Source: a virus
Virus record (IMG/VR): IMGVR_UViG_3300025810_000004
Span: 62,001-126,000 of that record
DNA length: 64,000 nt
Direction: 5' to 3' (one strand)
Below the pieces are notes generated by a model. The model was not told the DNA's origin. It saw only the letters and a program-made list of their open reading frames with translations, and made no database searches. A program made the translations under genes and the position numbers. Shown in pieces: positions 41,760-50,267 of this stretch (position 1 is the stretch's first letter; each line of letters starts with the position of its first letter).

Positions 41760-43670
41760 ATGCGGCTGTCCGATATAGCGGCGAATGTGGGTCGAACTGT
41801 CTCGGACTCTGACGACGTTGTAGACCCCATCACCTATATCGAGGCTCCTTGGGGTCTGAGTCTCCGCCTTTTCCCTGTGCAGAGGGTCATAATCAAGGCC
41901 CATTATGGGATGGAGCTGGACGACAACCCCCACGATTACCCCCTCGACCAGCCCGTCCCCCCCAACCATCCCGAATACGACCCCGTTCTCATGGACGAAG
42001 ACGGGTTCTACAAGTTCAGGATAGTGGTGACAAACTTCAGGAGGAAAAACCCTCAGTTCATGACTGAAGCTGGGTACCTGAAGTTCCTCCACAGCGAGGG
42101 CAGGTGCAACATAGACAAAGTCGTTCCCGGAAAGCAACGTCGGGAAATGGTACTGAGTGTCGGAAGGCGTAGTGGCAAGACCCTGATCACGTCCTGTATC
42201 GTAGCCTACGAGACCTACAAGCTGCTACTCAAGGGCAACCCACAGAAATACTACGGGTCCTCTCAGTCCAACGTGATCCAGCTGATCTCCGTCGCAACCG
42301 ACCGGGACCAAGCGGGTCTGCTGTACCGCGAAGCCTCCGGGCACTTCCAGAAGTGCGACTTCTTCAAGCCCTATGCGGCCAACGCAACCCAGAGCTTCGC
42401 CACCTTCCAGACCCCGTTCGACATCGAGAACTACGGGTCCTACAGGGACAACCCCAAGGCCCGGTACTCGATAAACGTGACGTTCCGTTCCTGCGTTGCA
42501 AAGGGACTCCGTGGTGGTGCCAACATTCTGGTCGCTCTGGACGAGGTTGCCCACTTCGGGGAGAAGGGGCAGGCGTCAGCCGACGAGGTGTACCAAGCTG
42601 TTGAGCCGAGTACTCGTACCTTCTCCCCCAAGGACCCCAACAACCAAACCCGCCCCATAGGGGAAAACGAAGGCCGGATCATCATGATCTCGTCACCGTT
42701 GGGGCGTCAGGGCCTTTTCTACAAGCAGTACCAACTCGGATTTGGGGACAACGAGGCAGCGGACAACCTTATCTGCATTCAGGCCCCGACCTGGGAGGTC
42801 AACCCCACCGTTCCAGCCAACACCTTCGTCGCTTCCTACCTGAAAGACCCCAACGTCTTCTTCACCGAGTTCGGTGCCGTATTCAGTGACAGAACGAGGG
42901 GCTGGATAACCAGCGAGAAGGACCTCACCGACTGCATCGACCCGGATTTGCGTCCGAGGCACAGGGCACCAGCTCTTGCGCCCCACTTCATGGGAATCGA
43001 CGTCGCTCTTGCGGGTGACTATTCTGCCATAGCAATAGGTCACAACACACCTGACGGCAAGATAGTCCTGGACCTCGTTGAGAGGATAAAAGCCGGGGAG
43101 GGCGACTACGAGGGGTACGACAGGCTGGAATTCGACGACGTTGCTGACTGGATCTTCAATTTCACGAAACGGTTCTACATAGTCCACGGGGTGTTCGACC
43201 AATGGCTCGGAATCCCCATGGAGCAGGCGCTGAAGAAGCGGGGGCTCACCAACCTCGAATCCCTGTACCACTCTCGTCAGGTCAGCAGCAACATATACCA
43301 GAATTTCAAGTCCCTCATGATGGACCAGAGGCTGGTGATGTACAACTGGCCCCTGACTGACGGCGAAGACTTCGCACCCCACATACAGGAATTGCTGGAA
43401 CTGGAGCAGGAAGTCGTCAGCAAATACATCGTTAAGGTCCAGGCCCCCAACATCGAAGGCAAGCACGACGATATGTCTGATGCTATAGCCCGTATGGTGT
43501 GGTGTGCCTCTCAGGATTCTACGCAGGTCAAGAAGGTCACCGGGTCCCGCAACAGCAAAGGCAAACCTGTGCGTTCAGGTGTGGGGAACAAAACCCCGAC
43601 GTTCGGCAGGAGCGCCAAGAAGTCGGGGAGGAGCGGATTCGGGAGCCACTCCTCGCGCCAGAAACGTTAG
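41760..43670 (+). CDS. terL: terminase large subunit
   Basis: The DNA-packaging motor and nuclease. ATPase domain: Walker A SVGRRSGKT near residues 133-141, Walker B ILVALDEVAHF, and coupling motif IIMISSPLG. RNase H-like nuclease domain: first Asp in HFMGIDVALAGDYSA, second in GVFDQW, third in EGKHDDMSDAIARM. At 636 residues it is a normal length for large-phage TerL, with a ~130-residue N-terminal extension and a basic Ser/Gly-rich tail. No intein or frame break. It would bind the portal encoded nearby at 44597. Confidence 0.95.
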   Translation: MRLSDIAANVGRTVSDSDDVVDPITYIEAPWGLSLRLFPVQRVIIKAHYGMELDDNPHDYPLDQPVPPNHPEYDPVLMDEDGFYKFRIVVTNFRRKNPQFMTEAGYLKFLHSEGRCNIDKVVPGKQRREMVLSVGRRSGKTLITSCIVAYETYKLLLKGNPQKYYGSSQSNVIQLISVATDRDQAGLLYREASGHFQKCDFFKPYAANATQSFATFQTPFDIENYGSYRDNPKARYSINVTFRSCVAKGLRGGANILVALDEVAHFGEKGQASADEVYQAVEPSTRTFSPKDPNNQTRPIGENEGRIIMISSPLGRQGLFYKQYQLGFGDNEAADNLICIQAPTWEVNPTVPANTFVASYLKDPNVFFTEFGAVFSDRTRGWITSEKDLTDCIDPDLRPRHRAPALAPHFMGIDVALAGDYSAIAIGHNTPDGKIVLDLVERIKAGEGDYEGYDRLEFDDVADWIFNFTKRFYIVHGVFDQWLGIPMEQALKKRGLTNLESLYHSRQVSSNIYQNFKSLMMDQRLVMYNWPLTDGEDFAPHIQELLELEQEVVSKYIVKVQAPNIEGKHDDMSDAIARMVWCASQDSTQVKKVTGSRNSKGKPVRSGVGNKTPTFGRSAKKSGRSGFGSHSSRQKR

Positions 43671-43704
43671 CGTTATTATAAACCCCAGCGTTATTATAAA
43701 CCCC
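43669..43704 (+). promoter_or_regulatory. tandemly duplicated late-type promoter
   Basis: An 18-bp unit, AGCGTTATTATAAACCCC, occurs twice in perfect tandem (43669-43686 and 43687-43704), starting at the terL stop. Each contains CGTTA and TATAAA. A GGAGGA ribosome site and the GTG at 43723 follow. Confidence 0.6.
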
Positions 43705-43722
43705 GTTAACGGAGGAACTGCC

Positions 43723-44295
43723 GTGGCGTACACCCAAAATTCGAGTATGGACGACGCTGGTGACGTGGAACTTATGTTCCCCGGTGACAGATTTCCGGTC
43801 GTCGTAGGACCCAACCTCAGGACCAGCGGTTGGAGGGGTGGCACATTCGTCCAATACGTCACGGGCGATCAGGACTTCACCGTTGAAGTGAGTGACGGCA
43901 ACCAGGCAGCTGGTTTCCTCCTCTTCCAGAGTGAAAACTATGAGCTTATCCCCCCGTATGGGAACGGTCCCGGCTCTCCCCAGAATTTCTTGGGCCAGCA
44001 GAACCGCAGCCCCGTGGGAGGCAACAACGTTATGACCGTGGTGGAAGGAGGGGTCCGTGCCTTCTTCAAGGTCTTTGAGACGGTCGCTCTGGACGGGGCC
44101 GGGGACAGGGTCGGGGGGTCCATAACCTACACCCTCAACGAAGACCTGAAAATCAGCGAGAACGGACTCCTCTGCAACGACTCGGACGCCAACCTCGCCG
44201 CAGCTGGGGTTTCGAGTCCACAGGTTGTAGGTATAGTGTCCGCGATACCCTCTTCTTCCAACAACAACCGACTCTGCATAGACCTCAAGTATTAG
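43723..44295 (+). CDS. probable abundant virion protein, 190 aa
   Basis: GTG start with GGAGGA upstream. A beta-rich, Gly/Asn-rich protein (FVQYVTGDQDFTVEVSDGNQ, VRAFFKVFETVALDGAG) without membrane segments. Placement between terminase and portal and the doubled promoter suggest a capsid decoration or major structural protein. Smaller than usual major capsid proteins, so I do not call it one. Confidence 0.62.
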   Translation: MAYTQNSSMDDAGDVELMFPGDRFPVVVGPNLRTSGWRGGTFVQYVTGDQDFTVEVSDGNQAAGFLLFQSENYELIPPYGNGPGSPQNFLGQQNRSPVGGNNVMTVVEGGVRAFFKVFETVALDGAGDRVGGSITYTLNEDLKISENGLLCNDSDANLAAAGVSSPQVVGIVSAIPSSSNNNRLCIDLKY

Positions 44296-44304
44296 GACCG
44301 GGAA

Positions 44305-44604
44305 TTGGACAAAAAGGCGCGAGAGATAGAGAACCTCAACTCCCGGATAAAAGAACTGGCTCGTACGGCTTCTTCCAATCTGGAGGAAGCTCTGCGTATT
44401 GTCCGAAATTCCCCGGCTTCCAGGTTGGAAAAGAGGATAGCCCAGAGAAGGCTGGCAGAGGCTCTCGATGCGCTCCAGGGAGTGAAGGGCATAGTGACCA
44501 CACCCGAAAGGGAGACACACGAGGAGTGGAAGGAGAGGCGTGAAGAGCGAAAGAAGAGACGTTCTGAGCGGCTCAAAGGCATGAAGGAGCAGGCTGATGT
44601 CTGA
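44305..44604 (+). CDS. small coiled-coil protein before the portal, 99 aa
   Basis: TTG start after GGGAA. Entirely helical and strongly charged: REIENLNSRIKELART, then REERKKRRSERLKGMKEQA. It overlaps the portal start by 8 nt. Perhaps an assembly factor or scaffold-like protein; no family recognised. Confidence 0.65.
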   Translation: MDKKAREIENLNSRIKELARTASSNLEEALRIVRNSPASRLEKRIAQRRLAEALDALQGVKGIVTTPERETHEEWKERREERKKRRSERLKGMKEQADV

Positions 44605-46303
44605 CAACAACGAGGGCAAGTCCGTCAAGAAGGTCAGAAACGGCGACGGCAAGAAGAAGGCCAAGACCGGGAAGCCCCGCAAAGTCACCGCTTCCATGAT
44701 GCGAACCAGGACCGCCTCGTACGGTGGTATGAGCGCCGGGAACGGCGGGTCAGTAGAGGGGGCGGGGGGCAACTTCTACTCCCCGGAACTCAGCACGGAC
44801 TTTCTGGAGCTTCCTCAGTCTCTCCACGAGCAGTGGAATTACTACAGGTTCTTCTACAACTCCGAGCCGTTCGTCGGTCAGGCTGTGGACCTCCACACGG
44901 AGTTGCCAATCAGCAAGGTCCGGATCGGTATGGCCCACGCCAAGAACCGGGACATAGCTGTTGCCGCAACCAAGTTCTGTGAGAGGTGGGCGAAGAATAT
45001 CAAGCTCCTCGACAGGCTGATCTCCATCACACACGACCGGAACCTCATAGGTGAGGTCAACATATGGTGTGAAGACGCCAACCCGGATATGCCCAGGGAC
45101 ATACGCCAGCAGCTCCAGCGCACTCTGCTCGAATCCGGAGAAGCGGAAGAAAAGTGGGTGGACAGAGAGGACGCCGACGAGAGGGCCGTTGCTTGGCTCA
45201 AGAAGAACTACAAGGGGTGGACCAGCATCCGGGTTCTTCCTCCAGAGCAGGTCAAGATGGAGTCGTTCAACTTCACGGACGAACGCATATTCGAGCTTAT
45301 CCCCGACTCCAAGACTCGGGACATCATAGACAAATACCAGCAGGGGGACCCCAACGCGAAGCGTATCGTGGAGTCCATGCCACCTGAGGTGGTCAAAGCC
45401 GTCGTTGAGGGCGGGAACATCCCGCTCAACACGGACCCGATGGCTGGGTCTTTCATCTACTATCTGGCAAACAAGAAGTCAGACTATGAGCCCCGTGGCC
45501 GTTCCATCCTTGAGAGGTGTATGAGGGCGCTCGTATACCGGGACAAGCTGCGTCAGGCACAGACCAGCATCGCCTCCCGCCACATGACCCCGATCCGTGT
45601 CGTGTTCGGTGAGGATATGGACGTGGCAGACGTGGAGGCTCTGCGAGAGCAGGTGGACAACGCGCTGCAGGACCCGGATTACAGCATCATCGCGAACTTC
45701 CAGATCAACTGGGAGGAAATGGGTGCAGACCAGAGACTGTTGGACCTGAGTGGTGAATACGACCTCACCGACCGGCAGTTGTACTCTGGTCTGGGAGTCA
45801 CAGAAGGGTTGCTGTCTGGGGAGTCCAGCTATTCGGGCGACCGGATCAATCTGGAAGTTATCAACACTCGGTATATGCTCCTCCGGGAGCAGCTTCAGGA
45901 CTTGGTGGAGACCCAGTTCTTCAAGCCCATGTGCGCACGTATGGGCTTCGTAGAGGAGGACGACGACGGTGAAGAATACGTCGTCGTACCGACCCTGTCG
46001 TTCACCCGGCTTGCACTCCGTGACAATCGAGACACCTTCGACGCTCTATACAATCTGTATACAAAGGGTTCACTGGATGTGGACACCATTCTGGAGCTTC
46101 TCAACCTCGACCCCATAGCTGTCAGAGAGAGAATCGAGCGTGACCTGTTCACGGTCAATGACCCGACCTTCAACGAGGTTCTGCGAGGAGTCTACGGAGA
46201 TACTGGCCGAGCGATTGCGGAGAACTCGAACGCAGCCGAGAAGATCGCGGAAGTGCTGGGGCTGAAGATGAACCCACCGGAAGAAGATGGCGGCAGATAC
46301 TAA
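44597..46303 (+). CDS. portal protein
   Basis: 568 residues. The basic, Ser/Gly-rich N-terminal ~50 residues are followed by the portal core: LPQSLHEQWNYYRFFYNSEP, FVGQAVDLHTELP, LISITHDRNLIGEVNIWCED, and a stem-type region with RSILERCMRALVYRDKLRQA. The helix LQDLVETQFFKPMCARMGF is also typical. The dodecameric portal forms the DNA channel, binds terminase and joins head to tail. Its place close to terL supports the call. Confidence 0.85.
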   Translation: MSDNNEGKSVKKVRNGDGKKKAKTGKPRKVTASMMRTRTASYGGMSAGNGGSVEGAGGNFYSPELSTDFLELPQSLHEQWNYYRFFYNSEPFVGQAVDLHTELPISKVRIGMAHAKNRDIAVAATKFCERWAKNIKLLDRLISITHDRNLIGEVNIWCEDANPDMPRDIRQQLQRTLLESGEAEEKWVDREDADERAVAWLKKNYKGWTSIRVLPPEQVKMESFNFTDERIFELIPDSKTRDIIDKYQQGDPNAKRIVESMPPEVVKAVVEGGNIPLNTDPMAGSFIYYLANKKSDYEPRGRSILERCMRALVYRDKLRQAQTSIASRHMTPIRVVFGEDMDVADVEALREQVDNALQDPDYSIIANFQINWEEMGADQRLLDLSGEYDLTDRQLYSGLGVTEGLLSGESSYSGDRINLEVINTRYMLLREQLQDLVETQFFKPMCARMGFVEEDDDGEEYVVVPTLSFTRLALRDNRDTFDALYNLYTKGSLDVDTILELLNLDPIAVRERIERDLFTVNDPTFNEVLRGVYGDTGRAIAENSNAAEKIAEVLGLKMNPPEEDGGRY

Positions 46304-46520
46304 ACGCAGCCACGGGTCCGGATTCTGTGCCCGATGTGGTGGTATGGGAAAAGCCCAGATCTACAGGGGCGGTAGGATTATGTCTGTGTACTGCGACTGT
46401 CCCGCAGGGGACAGATTCGTGGCGCGTGTGTCCGAGGGGCGCGTGACAAAGCACAAGTTCCTTCGGGTTTCAGATTTCCCCACAAAATCGCGGTATTACG
46501 GTTTGGTTCCCAAGGATTAG
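46287..46520 (+). CDS. small zinc-binding protein, 77 aa
   Basis: Begins at an ATG overlapping the portal end by 17 nt. GFCARCGGMG and YCDCPAGD give a CxxC plus CxC arrangement, and the basic C-terminus (RVTKHKFLRVSDFPTKSRYY) suggests nucleic-acid binding. Function unknown. Confidence 0.68.
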   Translation: MAADTKRSHGSGFCARCGGMGKAQIYRGGRIMSVYCDCPAGDRFVARVSEGRVTKHKFLRVSDFPTKSRYYGLVPKD

Positions 46521-46530
46521 TTTCCCTCCC

Positions 46531-46550
46531 CCTGTCGGTATTATACGGCT
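46531..46550 (+). promoter_or_regulatory. putative late-type promoter (TATTATACGG)
   Basis: GTCGGTATTATACGG lies ~20-35 nt before the ATG at 46568 and its CAGGAGAAA ribosome site. Similar to the element before 50268. Confidence 0.45.
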
Positions 46551-46567
46551 TCCACTCAGGAGAAAAA

Positions 46568-47029
46568 ATGGCAGTTGAAATCTGGAAAGCCAACGAAGAT
46601 ATCCACAAGCAGATGATGGCTCTGGTTGCCACCAATCATCCCGACTTAGCTCTATGCGTGGACGAGATCGTGATCGTCTTCCGCGAGAAGGCGGGAAAGG
46701 CTGGTGGTCAGGTCGTCCTCGGCAACTCCAAGAAGGTTGCGGCCATCGCCAATGCCATCGGGAACACCGACTATAAGTTCGTGCTCGAAATTGCCGCAGA
46801 CCAGTGGGAGAACGAACTGACCTCCCGACAGAAGGAAGCCCTTCTGGACCACCTCCTCTGTGCCTGCAGGGTGGACGAGGACCCCAAGTCTGGGAACATC
46901 AAGTACACCGTGGCGAAGCCCGACATCGCCGCGTACTCCGACAACGTGGAGCGGTACGGAATGTGGTTCCCGCGAGAGGAATCGGAAGCTGGGGAAGATG
47001 TGGCAGATTTGCTGCCTTCCGCGCAGTAG
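46568..47029 (+). CDS. degenerate phage metallopeptidase-like protein, 153 aa
   Basis: The layout matches the putative phage metallopeptidase family: a strand segment VDEIVIVFREKAGKAGGQVV, then YKFVLEIAADQWENEL, then a helix QKEALLDHLLCACRVDED. In active relatives the last helix reads DHELCH; here it reads DHLLCA, so the catalytic Glu and second His ligand are missing. It may be a non-catalytic binding protein. It begins the clamp-loader/NusG/sigma group. Confidence 0.6.
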   Translation: MAVEIWKANEDIHKQMMALVATNHPDLALCVDEIVIVFREKAGKAGGQVVLGNSKKVAAIANAIGNTDYKFVLEIAADQWENELTSRQKEALLDHLLCACRVDEDPKSGNIKYTVAKPDIAAYSDNVERYGMWFPREESEAGEDVADLLPSAQ

Positions 47030-47035
47030 GCCCCC

Positions 47036-47716
47036 ATGGCATTCGACACGAAGTACAGGCCCAAGACCTACAAAGAGGTCTTGGGTCAGGACACCACTGT
47101 GTCCATACTCAAGAAATACGTTTCAGAAGGCAAGGGGTTCCACCAATCTTATGTCTTCTGCGGCCAGCACGGTTCGGGCAAGACCACTCTTGCCCGAATT
47201 CTGGCCCGTGCCCTTCTGTGTCACCAGCCCGTAGAAGGTGCTCCCTGTGACGAGTGCAACTCCTGCCTGTCCTTGCTGAATGGACAGGGGCATGAGTGCT
47301 TCGAAGAACTGGACGCCGCCACGAAGTCTGGGAAGGACGACCTCGCTCGGATTATCGAGGACGCCAACTACAGCACGTTGAGCGGTTCCCGGCGCGTCTA
47401 CGTTATAGACGAGTGTTTCACTGAGGACACCGTTCTACTGACCCGTGACGGGTTCCGGTCCATTCGAGACATAGTGGATTCCAAATTCGTTGGGGAGGTT
47501 CTGTCTTTCGATCCTGACACCGGTAGGGAAATTTGGAAGCCCATAACGGATTGGTTTGACCTCGGTGAACGCGAGGTCATTACTCTGGAATTCGATAACG
47601 GGGTCGAGATCACTGTCACCCTCGGTCAGGAGCTTTACACCTCCAACCGTGGCTGGGTGAAAGTAGAAGATCTGACAGACCAGGACGACGTGGTGGAATC
47701 TTCGTGGGGTCAATAA
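47036..47716 (+). CDS. dnaX: DnaX-like clamp loader N-terminal part fused to intein N-half
   Basis: Residues 1-126 are the start of a DNA polymerase III gamma/tau-type AAA+ clamp loader: YRPKTYKEVLGQ, Walker A GQHGSGKTTLAR, and the four-Cys zinc module (Cys62, 71, 74, 77). The chain breaks inside Walker B at VYVIDE, and residue 127 Cys begins an intein: block A CFTEDTVLLTRDGFRSI, block B around VEITVTLGQELYTSNRGW, then a stop at 47714-47716 soon after VEDLTDQDDV. Block B has Gln where TxxH is usual, which may weaken splicing. At 100 residues the intein part has the size of natural split-intein N-halves. Confidence 0.85.
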   Translation: MAFDTKYRPKTYKEVLGQDTTVSILKKYVSEGKGFHQSYVFCGQHGSGKTTLARILARALLCHQPVEGAPCDECNSCLSLLNGQGHECFEELDAATKSGKDDLARIIEDANYSTLSGSRRVYVIDECFTEDTVLLTRDGFRSIRDIVDSKFVGEVLSFDPDTGREIWKPITDWFDLGEREVITLEFDNGVEITVTLGQELYTSNRGWVKVEDLTDQDDVVESSWGQ

Positions 47717-47717
47717 G

Positions 47718-48020
47718 TCTTTAGCTCTTGCTTATTGGTTCATGGATGACGGATCAATTGGTAGGAGGACCAAAAGTGGTGCACTGTTGAGTGCCTGTAT
47801 ACACACTTGTGGATTCGGGATTCCAGAGAACGAATTATTGGTAACATTCCTGAAAGAGAGATTCGGGTTGGAACCGATTTTAGCATTTTCCAAAGGTTAT
47901 CCTTACCTAAGGTTCAATGTAAAAAGCGCGCGAGCATTGGGGGAAATAATTACCCCATATTTGCACCCTTCTATGGCTTACAAAGGAAACTGCTTTGGCT
48001 CGACTGACGAACAAATCTGA
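47718..48020 (+). pseudogene. LAGLIDADG homing endonuclease remnant inside the intein
   Basis: In a frame different from both flanking intein halves lies SLALAYWFMDDGSIG, a LAGLIDADG second-motif signature, continuing through LLSACIHTCGFGIPENELLV to ITPYLHPSMAYKG, the usual end of such a domain. The first LAGLIDADG motif and ~100 residues that should precede it are missing, so it is probably a deletion remnant. This stretch is clearly more AT-rich than its surroundings. An ATG at 47742 could in principle start a free-standing 92-residue protein. Confidence 0.75.
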
Positions 48021-49122
48021 ACCTTTTCGCGCTCCAGTATATGATGTGACCGTGGAGGGGACACATTCTTTTTTTGCTGGTTCAGGCCCCACCCCCAACA
48101 GAGGTGTGCTGGTCCACAACTGCCACCGACTCTCCAAGAACGCACTGGACGTCCTGCTCAAGCCCATGGAGGACAATGTTCCTGGGTCTGAGAACAAGAG
48201 GCTCGTCATTCTGTTCTGCACCACGGAACCAGACAAGATGGTCGGGACCGTGTTCTCCAGATGCGCACCTGCTTTCACCATCAGACCCACATCGTTTGAG
48301 GAGATCTCGGATAGGTTGGCCTCCATCTGTGTGCTGGAGGGTATCAAATACGAGCCGACTGCCCTTCTGACCTTGGCTGAGATCAGCAAGAGTCACATCC
48401 GCGATGCCTTGAAGACCCTGGAGGGGGTCTCGGTCGTCAGCAACAGGGTCGTGGACGACAAGGCAGTCAGCTCGTATTTCAAATTCGATACCAACGAAGT
48501 CATCCTGAGTCTGTTGAAGGAGATACTCCTGGACAACAAACCAGAATGCTTCGAGTTGGCCGAGTCCGTGTCCCGTGACCTTGGCCCAAAGGTTTCGTAC
48601 GAGAGGCTTTCGGAAGCCTCGATGCTGGCCTATAGGTCGAGTCTGGGAATTCCGCCGAAGCGGACGTCTTGGGATCTCCAGAAACTCAGGGAGATCGGCG
48701 TGAACCACCAACAGGCTCTGTTGGAGGTCGCCAAGCACTTCGCCGCACCTCCAAACAGGTCTTCTGGTTCTTCCTTTGTATTGGACTGCGTGGGTTTCAC
48801 CCCCCACGTCAATACTGCCCCGACACCTCGAAGAGACACCAGCGAAAATAAGGGAGAAAAGGGGGAAGACAAGACCCCCGAAAAACTGGTAGACTACGAG
48901 AAGAGCAAGCAGGTGTCCCACCCTTCTGTTAATTCAGGTGGGGTGTATATCGAGCCCAAAGCAGTCAAGAAAATCGAAGATGGGGCAGGCGGGTATGATA
49001 CCCTGACTGTTCCGGTCGTCAAGACTAAGTCTTTAGACAGAGCTACGTTTATTAAGCTGCTGCAGGTGCACCTCGGAGGGGTCAACATAAATGCCAAAAG
49101 GGGAGTCTTGGATAGTTCTTGA
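47995..49122 (+). CDS. dnaX: intein C-half fused to DnaX-like clamp loader C-terminal part
   Basis: A TTG at 47995, preceded by AAAGGA with good spacing, opens a third frame. Its first 42 residues are an intein C-half: block F APVYDVTVEGTHSFF and block G VLVHN, with the penultimate His and terminal Asn. Cys at 48121 is the +1 extein residue, and the clamp loader resumes as CHRLSKNALDVLLKPMED, completing Walker B and sensor 1 (FCTTEPDK), then arginine-finger-type SRC and domain III. The C-terminal ~130 residues are a charged linker and small domain. If translated separately and joined by splicing, the product is a full clamp loader. Confidence 0.85.
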   Translation: MARLTNKSEPFRAPVYDVTVEGTHSFFAGSGPTPNRGVLVHNCHRLSKNALDVLLKPMEDNVPGSENKRLVILFCTTEPDKMVGTVFSRCAPAFTIRPTSFEEISDRLASICVLEGIKYEPTALLTLAEISKSHIRDALKTLEGVSVVSNRVVDDKAVSSYFKFDTNEVILSLLKEILLDNKPECFELAESVSRDLGPKVSYERLSEASMLAYRSSLGIPPKRTSWDLQKLREIGVNHQQALLEVAKHFAAPPNRSSGSSFVLDCVGFTPHVNTAPTPRRDTSENKGEKGEDKTPEKLVDYEKSKQVSHPSVNSGGVYIEPKAVKKIEDGAGGYDTLTVPVVKTKSLDRATFIKLLQVHLGGVNINAKRGVLDSS

Positions 49123-49612
49123 ACTTTCTTTCCAAGGGGAAAGATTAGCCTCTTACGGCTCGCTTCTGGAATTTCTGTGCTCCATAGCTCACCTTGAAGA
49201 CGAAGAAGAAGACCTCATATTCATACCCTATGCGGTGTTGAATTCCAAGAATTCCAAACACGTCCTGAACGTCATGGAAGGGTACTGCTTCGTCCACGAG
49301 TCCATCCCCGAAGACGCTCTGGCAACCCTCATAAATAGCGAGTACATATCCGGAACAGTTTCCCAGGGCAGAAACACCTATGGCACCGTTGACGGCCAAG
49401 CCATAGCCGGAATAAAGAACAAACTGGGGGAAATGGTATCCTCCAAACTTGAGAAGGGACAGCCAGTCAGAGTCATTGGAGGTCCCTTCAAAGGTATAGT
49501 CGGGGTAATACAGATAAAGGGCTCCACCAGCTCTTGTGTGCACTTCTCTTTCAGGTCCATGGAGACCATGAGGGTCGTGTTCAACTACCTATTGGAGCCC
49601 TACGATGCCTAG
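49091..49612 (+). CDS. NusG-like transcription elongation factor (NGN + KOW)
   Basis: 173 residues. The N-terminal half (SWIVLELSFQGERLASYGSL, LIFIPYAV, GYCFVHESIPEDALATL) has the NGN fold pattern of NusG/RfaH proteins that bind RNA polymerase. The C-terminal KOW domain reads GQPVRVIGGPFKGIVGVIQI. It would modulate transcript elongation or antitermination of phage genes. It overlaps dnaX by 32 nt and the sigma-like gene by 8 nt, so these three are likely one operon. Confidence 0.8.
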   Translation: MPKGESWIVLELSFQGERLASYGSLLEFLCSIAHLEDEEEDLIFIPYAVLNSKNSKHVLNVMEGYCFVHESIPEDALATLINSEYISGTVSQGRNTYGTVDGQAIAGIKNKLGEMVSSKLEKGQPVRVIGGPFKGIVGVIQIKGSTSSCVHFSFRSMETMRVVFNYLLEPYDA

Positions 49613-50222
49613 CAACTGGTATTCCCACGTCTTCATGGACCCCTCCGACATAGAGAAATTCTTCTCCTCCGACAGGGGGCTGCACGAGATATATGGGGAG
49701 ACCCCGGAAGACAAAGAAGAAGTCAACAACGAGCAGCTATCCCAAATCAGAAAAGTGCTGCACAGAATCCCCCCGAGGGAAGCCGACTTCGTGGAGTTGT
49801 ACTACTTCCACGAGGTGAAGCAGGCAGCGATAGCTGAGCTGTTTGGTGTCAGCCAGCCCACCATCTGCTACAGACTCCAGAGGGCTTCCAAGAGAATCAA
49901 GTACCTCATAGAGCTTCCAGAATACGAAGAAAAGAAACTGGCCAAATTCCTGAACATGGTCCTGTCCGACCCAGTGGACATAGAGATCATGAGGCTGATG
50001 CTATTGACCACCTGCCAGAGCGAAGTCGCAAGGTCCCTCAATGCCTCGCAGGGCTTCGTCAGGCACAGATTCTACAGGTCCCTGAAGAAGATCAAGGACT
50101 ATCCGGGTGCAGAATCCAAACTGTACCAGAAGGTGTTCACGCACCTATCCCAGAACCTGAACGTTCTGAAGAGTGACGACAAGCTCAAGAAGACCGAGCC
50201 CATGGTGTTCGTCCTGGGGTGA
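49605..50222 (+). CDS. sigma-factor-like protein with two helix-turn-helix units
   Basis: 205 residues. LHRIPPREADFVELYYFHEV then AAIAELFGVSQPTICYRLQR matches sigma-70 region 4 (-35-type helix-turn-helix). A second similar unit, LLTTCQSEVARSLNASQGFV, follows near residue 145. No clear region 2 (-10 binding) is visible, recalling small phage late sigma factors. Together with the NusG-like gene, it is the obvious candidate to read the TATA-type elements in this window. Confidence 0.75.
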   Translation: MPSNWYSHVFMDPSDIEKFFSSDRGLHEIYGETPEDKEEVNNEQLSQIRKVLHRIPPREADFVELYYFHEVKQAAIAELFGVSQPTICYRLQRASKRIKYLIELPEYEEKKLAKFLNMVLSDPVDIEIMRLMLLTTCQSEVARSLNASQGFVRHRFYRSLKKIKDYPGAESKLYQKVFTHLSQNLNVLKSDDKLKKTEPMVFVLG

Positions 50223-50230
50223 CGTTTGGT

Positions 50231-50258
50231 CTTTTATACGGACTGTCCGGTATAGGAT
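50231..50258 (+). promoter_or_regulatory. putative late-type promoter
   Basis: TCTTTTATACGGACTG followed by GGTATAGGATAAACG: two TATA-type strings in 25 nt, before an ACGAGGT ribosome site and the ATG at 50268. Confidence 0.45.
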
Positions 50259-50267
50259 AAACGAGGT

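Noticed and set aside
43723-44295. Major capsid protein
   Set aside because: Good expression signals but only 190 residues and no HK97-fold pattern recognised.
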